From a virus: a DNA stretch of 34,949 bases. The stretch covers positions 1 through 34,949 of IMG/VR virus record IMGVR_UViG_3300035220_000081; one strand, given 5' to 3'. A program made the translations under genes and the position numbers. The notes under the pieces are model-generated. The model was given only the letters and a program-made list of their open reading frames with translations. It was not told the origin of the DNA and ran no database searches. Shown one piece after another: positions 20,832 through 28,982 of this stretch (its first letter is position 1; each line of letters opens with the position of its first letter).

Positions 20832-20969
20832 ATGAAATATTACACCAACCCCAAACACCAAGAACGACCAACCGAAAAAGTAAATTTACAGGATGTTATT
20901 TTATTACTTTCTTTCACTTTTATTTTCGTTCTACCATTTATTAACGCATTAATCAAAACAAATTTTTAA
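20832..20969 (+). CDS. 45-residue membrane protein
   Basis: This short ORF has a polar N-terminus (MKYYTNPKHQERPTEKVN) and one membrane helix (VILLLSFTFIFVLPFI) near the end. Its function is unknown. It lies seven bases after the preceding stop and five before the next gene. Confidence 0.55.
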   Translation: MKYYTNPKHQERPTEKVNLQDVILLLSFTFIFVLPFINALIKTNF

Positions 20970-20973
20970 TATT

Positions 20974-21237
20974 ATGAAAGTTTACAATTTAAGAAGTAGA
21001 AATGGAAATTTTGTACCTAATCAGTTTGAAATTTACCATAAAAACGAGTTATTTTTTCAATCATACAAAACTATAATTGCAAAGATAGATAAGAACGGAA
21101 AAACAATTTTAGATACTTTTGCCCTAGAATATAGCAGAACAACAAGCAAATATCTTTATCATTTTTTAGGATATGATAGAAAAGAAATACAAAACAGAAT
21201 AAAAAACAAATCAATAATTTTAAAAAACCTAAACTAA
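20974..21237 (+). CDS. Hypothetical protein with SRTTSKYLYHFLG motif
   Basis: An 87-residue basic protein. The segment ALEYSRTTSKYLYHFLG and the helix KEIQNRIKNKSI match a recurring small phage protein in Bacteroidetes, function unknown. The stop overlaps the next ATG. Confidence 0.65.
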   Translation: MKVYNLRSRNGNFVPNQFEIYHKNELFFQSYKTIIAKIDKNGKTILDTFALEYSRTTSKYLYHFLGYDRKEIQNRIKNKSIILKNLN

Positions 21238-21611
21238 TGAATGTATTAAAAATTAACATAGGATTAAATAACAATCCTTTAAACGCTGAACAGATAAAAC
21301 AAATGTTTTATAAAAATTCTATCTTTGAGTTTATACTCTTTGAAGAAAGAAAAGGAGAATATAAAAACAACTATGAACCGACCTTATTAATTGAAGGAGA
21401 AACAAAGCAAACACCTGAACAAGTAGAAAGTTATATATTTTTATTATGTAGCTTATTAACTCAGGAATGTATACCTTTTGCGTTTGAAGAGCTTTTAAGC
21501 AAGGAACAAAAGCAAATCAATAAGTTAGTATATAATAAAACTTTTAAAGGCTTAAAATTCAAATTTGATAAAGACTATTTTTTAACTATTGGAAACAATA
21601 CAAACAACTAA
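21237..21611 (+). CDS. Hypothetical protein
   Basis: A 124-residue acidic to neutral protein (FEFILFEERKGEYKNN, then PTLLIEGETKQTPEQVESY). It has strand-helix alternation and is probably a compact globular domain. No family was recognised. It is coupled by a one-base overlap with the previous gene. Confidence 0.65.
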   Translation: MNVLKINIGLNNNPLNAEQIKQMFYKNSIFEFILFEERKGEYKNNYEPTLLIEGETKQTPEQVESYIFLLCSLLTQECIPFAFEELLSKEQKQINKLVYNKTFKGLKFKFDKDYFLTIGNNTNN

Positions 21612-21616
21612 AAACA

Positions 21617-21778
21617 ATGATAGACCACAAATACAAGATCGAATATCTAAACTTATGTAAGACTTTCGGAACGTTTGAAATTGATTCTATTTTTACCTTT
21701 GAGAGATACAAAGAGATAAGAAAAGAACATACACAAAGCCAAGTAATTAACGAAATTTACAATCTTTTAAAAGTATGA
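21617..21778 (+). CDS. 53-residue hypothetical protein
   Basis: This short ORF (MIDHKYKIEYLNLCKTFGTF, 53 residues) is probably helical at the end (RYKEIRKEHTQSQVINEIYN). It overlaps the next ATG as ATGA, a typical coupling. Its function is unknown. Confidence 0.6.
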   Translation: MIDHKYKIEYLNLCKTFGTFEIDSIFTFERYKEIRKEHTQSQVINEIYNLLKV

Positions 21779-21846
21779 AGTTAGAAAGCTACAACCCGCC
21801 CTTTTTTATTATACTAATATTGATTATTTTAATATTTTTAATGTAA
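21775..21846 (+). CDS. 23-residue membrane peptide
   Basis: This ORF encodes a hydrophobic peptide starting MKLESYNPPFFIILIL, which is almost entirely one membrane helix. It is coupled by ATGA to the gene before it and followed by a terminator. Such peptides are often small membrane effectors, but this may also be chance. Confidence 0.38.
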   Translation: MKLESYNPPFFIILILIILIFLM

Positions 21847-21866
21847 GAAAGTACAAATAAATTAAC

Positions 21867-21908
21867 AAGGATTAGAGAGTATAAAAGCTTTTTAATCCTT
21901 TTTTTTGT
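21867..21908 (+). terminator. Terminator ending the accessory region
   Basis: AAGGATTA (21867-21874) pairs with TAATCCTT (21893-21900) over 8 bp, and T continues to 21906. It separates the early region from the packaging and structural genes. Confidence 0.75.
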
Positions 21909-22305
21909 GCTATGTTTTTAAATTGGATAGATAATTTAGCAAAATAGTAGCATTTTTCAAGGAATTGTGCAACTTTTCAAGCTAGAATCTGCAATATTTG
22001 TTGAAAAAAGACGTTTTTTTTAATATTTGAGAGATAAAAGTCCGTCAAATTTTGCATAAAGATAGTATTGCCACATCCACATAACCACAAGATTTTCAAA
22101 GTCAATTTTATATGTTAATTAGGGTTAGTATTATTTGTAGAGTTACAATATATACTGTTATGCTTTAAGTACGTTTATTCAGCGTTGCAAGAACACCACG
22201 AAGTTAGTATTAAGATAATAGACTATTACGCAAAAATTGGAAGGAAACTAAAAATAGACCCCCATATTACACAAAAAAAATTTTGAAGTCCTATTTTATA
22301 GGCTG

Positions 22306-22380
22306 AAGGGTTTGTGAAGGGTATGCTGTACCCTTATAGATAAAGCTAAAGCTATAAATAAAGATAAAGATAGGGTTAAA
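22306..22380 (+). repeat. AAGGGT element, copy C (before terminase)
   Basis: AAGGGT units lie at 22306 and 22317 (11-bp period), followed by AGGGTA (22318-22323) and TACCCT (22329-22334) around a 5-base loop. An AAAGCT/AAAGAT-rich tract then runs to 22380, abutting the terminase promoter. Confidence 0.85.
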
Positions 22381-22391
22381 GGTTTTTTTAT

Positions 22392-22399
22392 TATATTTG
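22392..22399 (+). promoter_or_regulatory. Terminase promoter (-7), leaderless type
   Basis: TATATTTG lies four bases before the ATG at 22404. The -33 region falls in the repeat tract (ATAG at 22370, spacer 18), which could make this promoter sensitive to proteins bound to copy C. Confidence 0.7.
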
Positions 22400-22403
22400 C
22401 AAT

Positions 22404-22772
22404 ATGTCTAAAGAAAAAAAAGGTAATCCTGCTTTTGTTGTCGGCAACGCATTAGGTGGTCGCACAAAGGGTTCTATGAACAGAGTAACAAAATTCTCAA
22501 GAGAGGTTTTGACTATGGCATTGGCAGGTCAGGAAAAGAATATAATGTTTGCTCTTGAGGAGTTAGCAGAAAAAAATCCTGAAGCATATATCAATGCTGT
22601 ATCTAAACTTCTTAACTATGCAATACCCAAACTGCAATCAACCGAAGTAAACTCAAAGAGTGCTTCTAAAATAGAAATAACTCTTGACGATACAATGACG
22701 GTTGACGACCTCAAAAGACGTATGGAGGAAATGGAAGCAGACGAAACGGATTACGAGGAAATAGATGAATAA
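22404..22772 (+). CDS. terS: Terminase small subunit
   Basis: A 122-residue protein beginning KKGNPAFVVGNALGGRTKGS, the GNPxF...GNxxGGRxxGS motif usual at the N-terminus of small terminases in Bacteroidetes phages. It is followed by helices and an acidic tail (EEMEADETDYEEIDE). It recognises the packaging site and recruits the large subunit. It has its own leaderless promoter and overlaps the large subunit gene by 8 bases. Confidence 0.8.
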   Translation: MSKEKKGNPAFVVGNALGGRTKGSMNRVTKFSREVLTMALAGQEKNIMFALEELAEKNPEAYINAVSKLLNYAIPKLQSTEVNSKSASKIEITLDDTMTVDDLKRRMEEMEADETDYEEIDE

Positions 22773-24192
22773 GGATGCTAAAAAACAAATGCTCAAGGCA
22801 ATGGAGAAAGCCATTTGCGAGAAGTCCTTTTACGAGTTCTTTATAAAAGCATTTCCAATAGCAGAGCCATCTGTTCCGCTATCAATAAATTTTCATCATA
22901 AATACCTTTGCGATATTCTACAAGCAGAAGCAGAAAGAATAAAAGACGGTAGAGATAAAGACAAAGACATAATTATAAACATTCCGTTCCGTAGTAGTAA
23001 GTCATTACTCGTTACGGTGCTGTTTCCCGCTTGGTGTTGGGCAGTACATCCAAAGATGAGGTTTATCACAGCTTCATACTCTGCGGAGATTAGTATTGAA
23101 CACGCAACAAAGTCAAGAGATATAATAAATAGCGAATGGTATCAAAGCCATTGGGCAGAAGAATACCAAATTAAAAAAGACCAAAACCTAAAAGCTAGAT
23201 ACGAGAACACACATCTAGGAGTTAGGAGAGCAACATCTGTCGGAGGTTCGGTAACAGGACAAGGGGGAGATATAATTCTTGTCGATGACCCCACATCTCC
23301 AAAAAACGCTGCTTCGGAAACAGAAAGAGATAATGCAAACGAATGGTATAAATCAACACTATACTCAAGACTTAACGAACCTACAAAGGGAGTTAGGATA
23401 ATTATTATGCAAAGAGTACACGAGGACGACCTAAGCGGCTATTTACTATACCATTCTCCCGACAAACACAAGCACATCTGTATTCCTGCGGAACTATCCC
23501 CAGACCTGAAACCAAAAAATCTTGAAAAATTTTACCAAGAGGGTCTTTTTTGGAAAGATAGATTTTCACAGGCAATACTAGACGACTATAAATCAGCACT
23601 AGGCTCTTACGGGTATGCAGGACAACTACAACAACGACCAACTCCTGCTGATGCAGGTATGATTCAAAAGAATTGGTTTGCGATAGATAAAGAAAAAGAA
23701 GAAGGAATTGTTAATTTTGTTATCGACCCTGCATATACAGCAAGTAGCAAGAACGACCCTTCGGCACTAATGGCTTATATATACAAAGATAAGACTTGGC
23801 AAATTACAGAAGTACAGGAAGTAAGATTAGAATTTCCTGAATTAGTAAAACATATAAAACTATTCGTAAATAAAAACGGATATACTAGCCAATCTAAAAT
23901 ATTTGTAGAACCAAAGGCAAGTGGTAAATCAATCGTTCAGACCCTAATTAGAGAAACGGGATTGAATATTAAAGAAGATAAACCACCAACAAAGGATAAA
24001 GTAGCACGAGTACAAGATATTAGTGCTAGTATAGAAACAGGAAGGGTGTCTTTGCTTAAAGGACATTGGAACGAGAACTTTTTACTGCAATGTCAGTCAT
24101 TTCCTGCTGCAAAGCACGATGATATGGTAGATTGCCTTGTAATGGCTCTTAATAGACACTTTTCAGGACAAAGCGTAGTATTTTTTGGATAA
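22765..24192 (+). CDS. terL: Terminase large subunit
   Basis: This 475-residue ATPase/nuclease has a Walker A-like NIPFRSSKS (about 72-80, a divergent form), Walker B DIILVDDP (169-176), the coupling motif QRVHEDDLSG, and an RNase H-like nuclease with Asp321 in VIDPAY, Glu382 in VEPKASGKS and the final KHDDMVD (452-456). It translocates and cuts DNA. The unusual Walker A is noted; the rest of the motor is intact. Confidence 0.95.
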   Translation: MNKDAKKQMLKAMEKAICEKSFYEFFIKAFPIAEPSVPLSINFHHKYLCDILQAEAERIKDGRDKDKDIIINIPFRSSKSLLVTVLFPAWCWAVHPKMRFITASYSAEISIEHATKSRDIINSEWYQSHWAEEYQIKKDQNLKARYENTHLGVRRATSVGGSVTGQGGDIILVDDPTSPKNAASETERDNANEWYKSTLYSRLNEPTKGVRIIIMQRVHEDDLSGYLLYHSPDKHKHICIPAELSPDLKPKNLEKFYQEGLFWKDRFSQAILDDYKSALGSYGYAGQLQQRPTPADAGMIQKNWFAIDKEKEEGIVNFVIDPAYTASSKNDPSALMAYIYKDKTWQITEVQEVRLEFPELVKHIKLFVNKNGYTSQSKIFVEPKASGKSIVQTLIRETGLNIKEDKPPTKDKVARVQDISASIETGRVSLLKGHWNENFLLQCQSFPAAKHDDMVDCLVMALNRHFSGQSVVFFG

Positions 24193-24249
24193 TTTGCATA
24201 TAAAGATGAATTTGACAAGAAATTGCGAAACTATTTACATTTTTTAACT

Positions 24250-24257
24250 AATATTTG
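24250..24257 (+). promoter_or_regulatory. -7-like element for the 24262 gene
   Basis: AATATTTG lies four bases before the ATG at 24262, the same spacing as the other leaderless promoters, although the first TA of the box is AA. No clear -33 was seen. Confidence 0.5.
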
Positions 24258-24261
24258 CACT

Positions 24262-24675
24262 ATGAATAAAGTTGACACCCTTAACGACAAACACGGTAAG
24301 TTAATTACAGACCACTTACGATTTTTGCAGGGTAGAGTTTACAAGGTAACTGAACACGACAACACTACAAAAAAGTTTAATCAGTTTCAGGGAATATTGA
24401 ATAACATAATAGATTATTCAAATGATTTCAAATCTAACTCTAACGAAGGAGAGGGATTGGAGGAATGGGTATATATGATACCTAATCTAACACTTTATGC
24501 TAGTATTGGTTTCTTAATAGGTACAAGGACAGATAATTTAGAGCAACACATTGATTTTGAGCAAGAGTTGACAGTATGTATGAGTAGCACTATGAATACA
24601 GTCGGAGAACTAAGCGATATGCTTACCGACCTTAGTGTTATGGAAGAAGTTAATAAAATAATGGGAAAATGCTAG
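24262..24675 (+). CDS. Hypothetical protein between terminase and tail chaperones
   Basis: A 137-residue protein starting MNKVDTLNDKHGKLITDHL, acidic and helical, with a predicted hydrophobic segment NLTLYASIGFLIGT. I use ATG 24262: a longer reading from TTG 24223 would begin upstream of the promoter box and read LHFLTNICTM. It probably assists tail or packaging assembly; no family was recognised. Confidence 0.62.
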   Translation: MNKVDTLNDKHGKLITDHLRFLQGRVYKVTEHDNTTKKFNQFQGILNNIIDYSNDFKSNSNEGEGLEEWVYMIPNLTLYASIGFLIGTRTDNLEQHIDFEQELTVCMSSTMNTVGELSDMLTDLSVMEEVNKIMGKC

Positions 24676-25313
24676 TAATAGACATCAACGGAAAACAAAA
24701 AGACATTCCAAGCGATTGGAGTGAAATGACACTCGAATATTATTGTGGTATTTATCAAATATTACAAAAATACAAGAGAACTGAAGAACAAGAAAAGGAT
24801 GACGAAGGAAAAGACCTAACTAAGTTCTTCTTTACTCAAGAAATTAAGATGTATAACGATTTATTTTGTTATATGACGGGAATGAGCAAAGAAAACGTAA
24901 AAAAGGTAAGGACTGAGGAGATAGAAGCTGTAATTAGTTCTTTAGACAACATATTAGAGGATTATAAGCCAACGGGTATGACATTCTTTGAATTTGAGGG
25001 AGAAACTTATTATTTTCCTATGGATTTCTTTAGAGAGGGTACTTTTGGAGAATATATAGAGAGTACGCAGTTAGAAATGAACACGGAGTACCTGAAGAAC
25101 GGTAGATTTGATATTTTACCCGAACAGATGGCTATTTTGTGTAAGGCGGTTGACGAGGAGGTTGACTTGGATAATATAGACGAAAAGGCTAAGGCTTTTA
25201 GGAAATTGACAATGGACATCGTATGGGAGTTCGCTTTTTTTTTGAACAGACAAACGAGCAACTCACTAAACGTTATCCAAACCTTTTTAGGAGTGGAAGC
25301 TCAAAAAGCATAG
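24669..25313 (+). CDS. Tail assembly chaperone G-like
   Basis: A 214-residue acidic protein, including FFEFEGETYYFPMDFF and TFGEYIEST, a pattern found in Bacteroidetes tail chaperones. It is followed by an overlapping ORF in the -1 frame, and a run of nine T lies where the two can be joined. The lambda G/GT system works the same way to coat the tape measure during tail assembly. It overlaps the previous gene by 7 bases. Confidence 0.72.
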   Translation: MLVIDINGKQKDIPSDWSEMTLEYYCGIYQILQKYKRTEEQEKDDEGKDLTKFFFTQEIKMYNDLFCYMTGMSKENVKKVRTEEIEAVISSLDNILEDYKPTGMTFFEFEGETYYFPMDFFREGTFGEYIESTQLEMNTEYLKNGRFDILPEQMAILCKAVDEEVDLDNIDEKAKAFRKLTMDIVWEFAFFLNRQTSNSLNVIQTFLGVEAQKA

Positions 25314-25534
25314 CGGTAATGAAGGCTAGTAAGATAATGAAGCCTTACGGTTGGTTGAATACCCTATATGACATAGCTTTAGACGGTATTTTTACAAATA
25401 AAGGTAAAGATTCAATACAAAGTGTAAAAGATGAGAAGTTTTATAAAGTAATGACATATTTATCTTGGAAAACATCAAAAGGCGACTTTGAAATGGCAGT
25501 ACAAGAAGAACATAACAAACAAGTTAAGAAATAA
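25223..25534 (+). CDS. T part of the GT tail chaperone fusion
   Basis: This ORF overlaps the chaperone gene by 91 bases in the -1 frame. Its own ATG at 25223 lies inside G with no independent leader, so expression from the slippery site at 25235 is more likely. The T-part has a typical basic helical composition (MKASKIMKPYGWLNTLYDIA). In lambda the GT fusion binds the tape measure. Confidence 0.75.
   Translation: MGVRFFFEQTNEQLTKRYPNLFRSGSSKSIAVMKASKIMKPYGWLNTLYDIALDGIFTNKGKDSIQSVKDEKFYKVMTYLSWKTSKGDFEMAVQEEHNKQVKK
25235..25243 (+). promoter_or_regulatory. -1 ribosomal frameshift slippery site
   Basis: Nine T residues include the heptamer T TTT TTT (25235-25241) positioned in the G frame so that a -1 slip moves into the frame of the 25223 ORF. 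The fused protein would be about 288 residues (191 plus 97). Confidence 0.75.
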
Positions 25535-26712
25535 TGAGTTTTAATAAATTAAGAGAGTTAACTAACAAGTTTGAGCAAAAATGGATAAATGGCGGCTTTA
25601 TCTTTGGTTACGAGAACGAAATCAACGAAAAGCACGACAACGATTACCCATTGTTGGTAGTTTTACCTCCAAGCTCAACACTTCCTGCTACTGAAGGCGA
25701 TAGTATGGAAGAATACACCTATGAGTGTTTAATAGTAAAGCCTTACTTTCAGAACCACGCAGGTTCTCTTGATTCTGTTTTAACATTGTTAGAGCAAGAA
25801 GCATTGAGTTGGTTGCAAAGGGTTTTGGATAGCTACCCAAATAAAGAAGTAATATTAAGTCCTGACAGTATATCAGTTGAACGAGAAAAAGAATTATATA
25901 ACGACAAGTTGATACAAGTCAGGCTTAGTTTTACTCTTAACGCATTTTCACACCACTTTTCGCACTATGACGACATATCTATTTCAAATCTTAGTCCTAG
26001 TGTATGGTTAAGGTCTGATTTAGGTGTTAAAACACAAATGTTTGGGGGAAGCGAGGTTGTAACAAGATGGAAAGACCAAAGTGGTAATTCTAACGACTTT
26101 ATACAGGCTACCTCAACAAAACAGCCATCATTTAACTATGAGGACACTACAAATGGTTATCCTTACCTTAATTTTGACGGAACGGATGACTTTATGCAAT
26201 GTGTGAACAATTCTATTGATGGAACGTCAGATTCTTTAGATAGAGCAATATCTATGTTCTATATAGCTAAGACCAACGCTTTAACAACAGGCTCTCTTAT
26301 ATCTAAAAACGCTTCTAATGCTGCTTTTCCTCAAATAGATATTAACGCAAGGGTAAATGACGGAGAATCAAATTGGAACAATTACCTTCAAGATAGTCAA
26401 GATGATGTTTCTAGTCATATATACACAACTGATGTTTTAAACACAACGGGAGTATATGGATTTGCCTTAAAATCAAATGGTCAAATGAAATCATACTATA
26501 ATGGTGCTTTGGTTGATACAGAAAACAACGCAAGTTTTGACCCACAGCCATATACCAACGTATATCCAATAATGTTGGGTGCTTCTAGGTTTGTTTCTCC
26601 TGCAAACTTTTTAAACGCACAGATACAGGAGATACTTATATTTGACAAAGAGCTTACAACAGACGAAGCATTGCACCTATCAAAATACTTACAACATAAA
26701 TACAACATATAA
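25534..26712 (+). CDS. Tail protein fused to a LamG lectin domain
   Basis: This 392-residue protein combines an N-terminal domain (1-145), resembling small tail-terminator or completion proteins (YPLLVVLPPSSTLP, then DKLIQVRLSFTLNAF), with a C-terminal LamG-type domain from about 155: VWLRSDLG, WKDQSGNSND, LNFDGTDDF and the closing ILIFDKELTTDEAL. The lectin presumably displays glycan binding at the tail. Its ATG overlaps the preceding stop. Relatives are in the 8539 and 31594 genes. Confidence 0.75.
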   Translation: MSFNKLRELTNKFEQKWINGGFIFGYENEINEKHDNDYPLLVVLPPSSTLPATEGDSMEEYTYECLIVKPYFQNHAGSLDSVLTLLEQEALSWLQRVLDSYPNKEVILSPDSISVEREKELYNDKLIQVRLSFTLNAFSHHFSHYDDISISNLSPSVWLRSDLGVKTQMFGGSEVVTRWKDQSGNSNDFIQATSTKQPSFNYEDTTNGYPYLNFDGTDDFMQCVNNSIDGTSDSLDRAISMFYIAKTNALTTGSLISKNASNAAFPQIDINARVNDGESNWNNYLQDSQDDVSSHIYTTDVLNTTGVYGFALKSNGQMKSYYNGALVDTENNASFDPQPYTNVYPIMLGASRFVSPANFLNAQIQEILIFDKELTTDEALHLSKYLQHKYNI

Positions 26713-28982
26713 TGGCATCAGCAGAGCTAATACAAAAACCAATAGCATACACAAGAGGATTAATTTCAGTACACGAACCTATAAAGTTTACGTTTAGGTT
26801 GTCTGATTCTACCGAAATAGAGAAATTTTCATCTTGTTTGTTTATAATTACACCTAGAAATTCTCGTACTAATGAATACGAAAACGAAAATCAAACTACG
26901 ATAAGGGTTCAGCCATCAATAAATGTTCCTAATCTACCTGCAACCGAAGGTGGAAATAAAGCTATTGTAAACGACTTTGTTCTTGACGTAAGTAGTATAT
27001 GTAGAGATTACCTTTCTTACGACCTAAGAGCCTGTACTCAAGACACCTCAGCAGGTGTCCGCAGAGATATTACGCAGTCTATGCCATCATACAATATGTT
27101 TAAGGAGTTTAGTGTTAGGTGTCGCCCTGAAAAAATTAATTCATCAGGAGTTTTAACACCTGAAACAAGTCTTGACGTTACCCATAACTTTAAAGTCGCT
27201 AACGTAGCTTTTTCTCACGAAGAACAGAACAGCTTTTATGTGGCAAATAAGTTATATGAAAATGGTACACAATTTCGTTCAAACGAAAGTTTATTTAAAA
27301 TATTTACTCATAGCGAAAACAATACAACGGGAAGGCAAAAGTTTCTTACGCTAAAACCAAACCACAAGGTAATAGGTGTTGATGAGTCAGAGTATATTAC
27401 CGCTATTATGCAAAAGGGTACTACGGACTATCCTTACGCACAGATAAGGTTTACACTTAAAAATGGAAATGGATTAAGCGATGGCGATGGACATACACTA
27501 GCACTTAATATAAACTTTTCTGCTCAAGGAAATGGAACTTATAGTTCTTCAGGCGGTCTTTATCATTGGGGAGGAAGTGCTTCTAACAACGCTTTTACTT
27601 CCTATAAGCCTGAGCTTGGTGTCTTTCAGTTGGGAGTAGGAACAAGAAATATAAAAGAAGCTATTAAAGGTTGGACTTCGAGAGATTCAACCAAGACCAC
27701 TCCACCGATAGGAGATTGGAGTAATATAGTTTCTTATACAGTAAAAACCCTTCTTACAGGCGACCAAGAGAGAATAGGAGAAACACTTACCTATCACATA
27801 AATCACGATTCAGAAAACGACAATTATTTTGGAAAATCGGTAAGGTTTCATTGGCAGAATAGACTAGGAGGTATAGACAGCTATACTTTTGATGGTATGG
27901 CAACGGAAGGAATAAATGTTTCTTCCAAGATGTACGAGCAATCTATATATCCACATTTTACAGCACAGATAGCTAGTGCAGCATCTAACACTTTTTTATT
28001 CAACAATGAAGAAAGTCCTAATACAAGTTTAAAGTATGGCGGCTTAAATAATCGAGTTGGAAGTCTTACATCAGACGAGTACAGAGGTGTCAGCAAATCG
28101 ACTGTAAAAGCCTTTAGAGAGGGTCAGGCGGTATCAAGTCCATACCCAAAACAACTTAAACCTATGATGGAGGATTTATTATCTTCTCCTAACGTATGGG
28201 TAGAAAGAGGTTGGAAGGGTAGAGAAGTGTTTAGAGATAACTTTGATAGTCTTGATGACTTAACAAATAATTGGACTTTAGTGGGTGGAGGTGCTGTAAC
28301 TGTTGACGGTTCAATAGTAACCAATGAGGGTCATACAGCAGGTTCAGGTAACTATGTAAAAGGAAATAATAGCGGGAATGATGGTATGACCATAATATCT
28401 AAAAAGCTATTTGCTTATGACCCTACAAAAATATATGAAGTTGAGATTAGAGTTAAGGATATAGTATTATCGGGAGCAGGAATAACTTACTGCGGTCTTA
28501 CGGGATTTAAGGCTGATAAGACTACCTATGTTACCTCTAATGACGGTTCTGATAGTATCGCACCATCTCACTACTGCACTTTAAATGGTCTTAACCTGCC
28601 AAATGACAACGAGTGGGAGGTTCATAGGGGTTATCTTTCAGGTGTTGCTTCTCAGGGAGATGACTACCAAGCTGCTACCACCACTCCTTCTAGTTCTCCT
28701 AATTTTCCTGCTAAGGCTTTTAACGAGGATATAAAATTCTTTAGTCCTGTTGTTTTATTAAATTACAACGGAGTAGCAGGAGAAGTTAATGTAGATTACG
28801 TTGTGGTAAGAGAATACGAAAGCGATTTGCCAATGACTAGCGGATGGTATAGTACATTAAACAAGAACTACTATGTTCCTGTAAATATAAAAGATGCTTC
28901 TACATCAACATTTGATAGCGAGAATCAATCTACTATGACAATAAACTACGTTGAAAGTAAAGAAAAAAGAACTATACAATAA
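26712..28982 (+). CDS. Large tail-tip protein with carbohydrate-binding-like region
   Basis: A 756-residue virion protein. The N-terminal part (LISVHEPIKFTFRLSD, then NDFVLDVSSICRDYLSYD) resembles tail-tip proteins of Bacteroidetes phages. Residues about 500-660 look like a jelly-roll carbohydrate-binding module: DNFDSLDDLTNNWTLVGG, IYEVEIRVKDI and GLTGFKADKTTY. It is part of the adsorption apparatus together with the two LamG proteins. Assignment is from composition and context. Confidence 0.62.
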   Translation: MASAELIQKPIAYTRGLISVHEPIKFTFRLSDSTEIEKFSSCLFIITPRNSRTNEYENENQTTIRVQPSINVPNLPATEGGNKAIVNDFVLDVSSICRDYLSYDLRACTQDTSAGVRRDITQSMPSYNMFKEFSVRCRPEKINSSGVLTPETSLDVTHNFKVANVAFSHEEQNSFYVANKLYENGTQFRSNESLFKIFTHSENNTTGRQKFLTLKPNHKVIGVDESEYITAIMQKGTTDYPYAQIRFTLKNGNGLSDGDGHTLALNINFSAQGNGTYSSSGGLYHWGGSASNNAFTSYKPELGVFQLGVGTRNIKEAIKGWTSRDSTKTTPPIGDWSNIVSYTVKTLLTGDQERIGETLTYHINHDSENDNYFGKSVRFHWQNRLGGIDSYTFDGMATEGINVSSKMYEQSIYPHFTAQIASAASNTFLFNNEESPNTSLKYGGLNNRVGSLTSDEYRGVSKSTVKAFREGQAVSSPYPKQLKPMMEDLLSSPNVWVERGWKGREVFRDNFDSLDDLTNNWTLVGGGAVTVDGSIVTNEGHTAGSGNYVKGNNSGNDGMTIISKKLFAYDPTKIYEVEIRVKDIVLSGAGITYCGLTGFKADKTTYVTSNDGSDSIAPSHYCTLNGLNLPNDNEWEVHRGYLSGVASQGDDYQAATTTPSSSPNFPAKAFNEDIKFFSPVVLLNYNGVAGEVNVDYVVVREYESDLPMTSGWYSTLNKNYYVPVNIKDASTSTFDSENQSTMTINYVESKEKRTIQ

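Larger units (their letters stand above)
21909..22403 (+). other. Gap before the terminase genes, candidate packaging site
   Basis: No gene is visible in this stretch. It holds TTTTCAAG twice (21954, 21974), GTTAGTATTA twice (22124, 22203), a near-perfect hairpin around CCTATTTTATAGG (22290-22302), the AAGGGT copy C and the terminase promoter. Packaging sites commonly lie here, next to the small terminase gene, but no cohesive end can be identified from one sequence. Confidence 0.55.

Noticed and set aside
22060-22090. Possible DnaA box in the CCACATCCACATAACCAC stretch
   Set aside because: It matches neither TTATCCACA nor its reverse complement closely enough.
24223-24675. TTG start at 24223 for the 24262 gene
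   Set aside because: It would place the start before the promoter-like box and adds a non-conserved-looking hydrophobic N-terminus; ATG 24262 has the standard four-base spacing.
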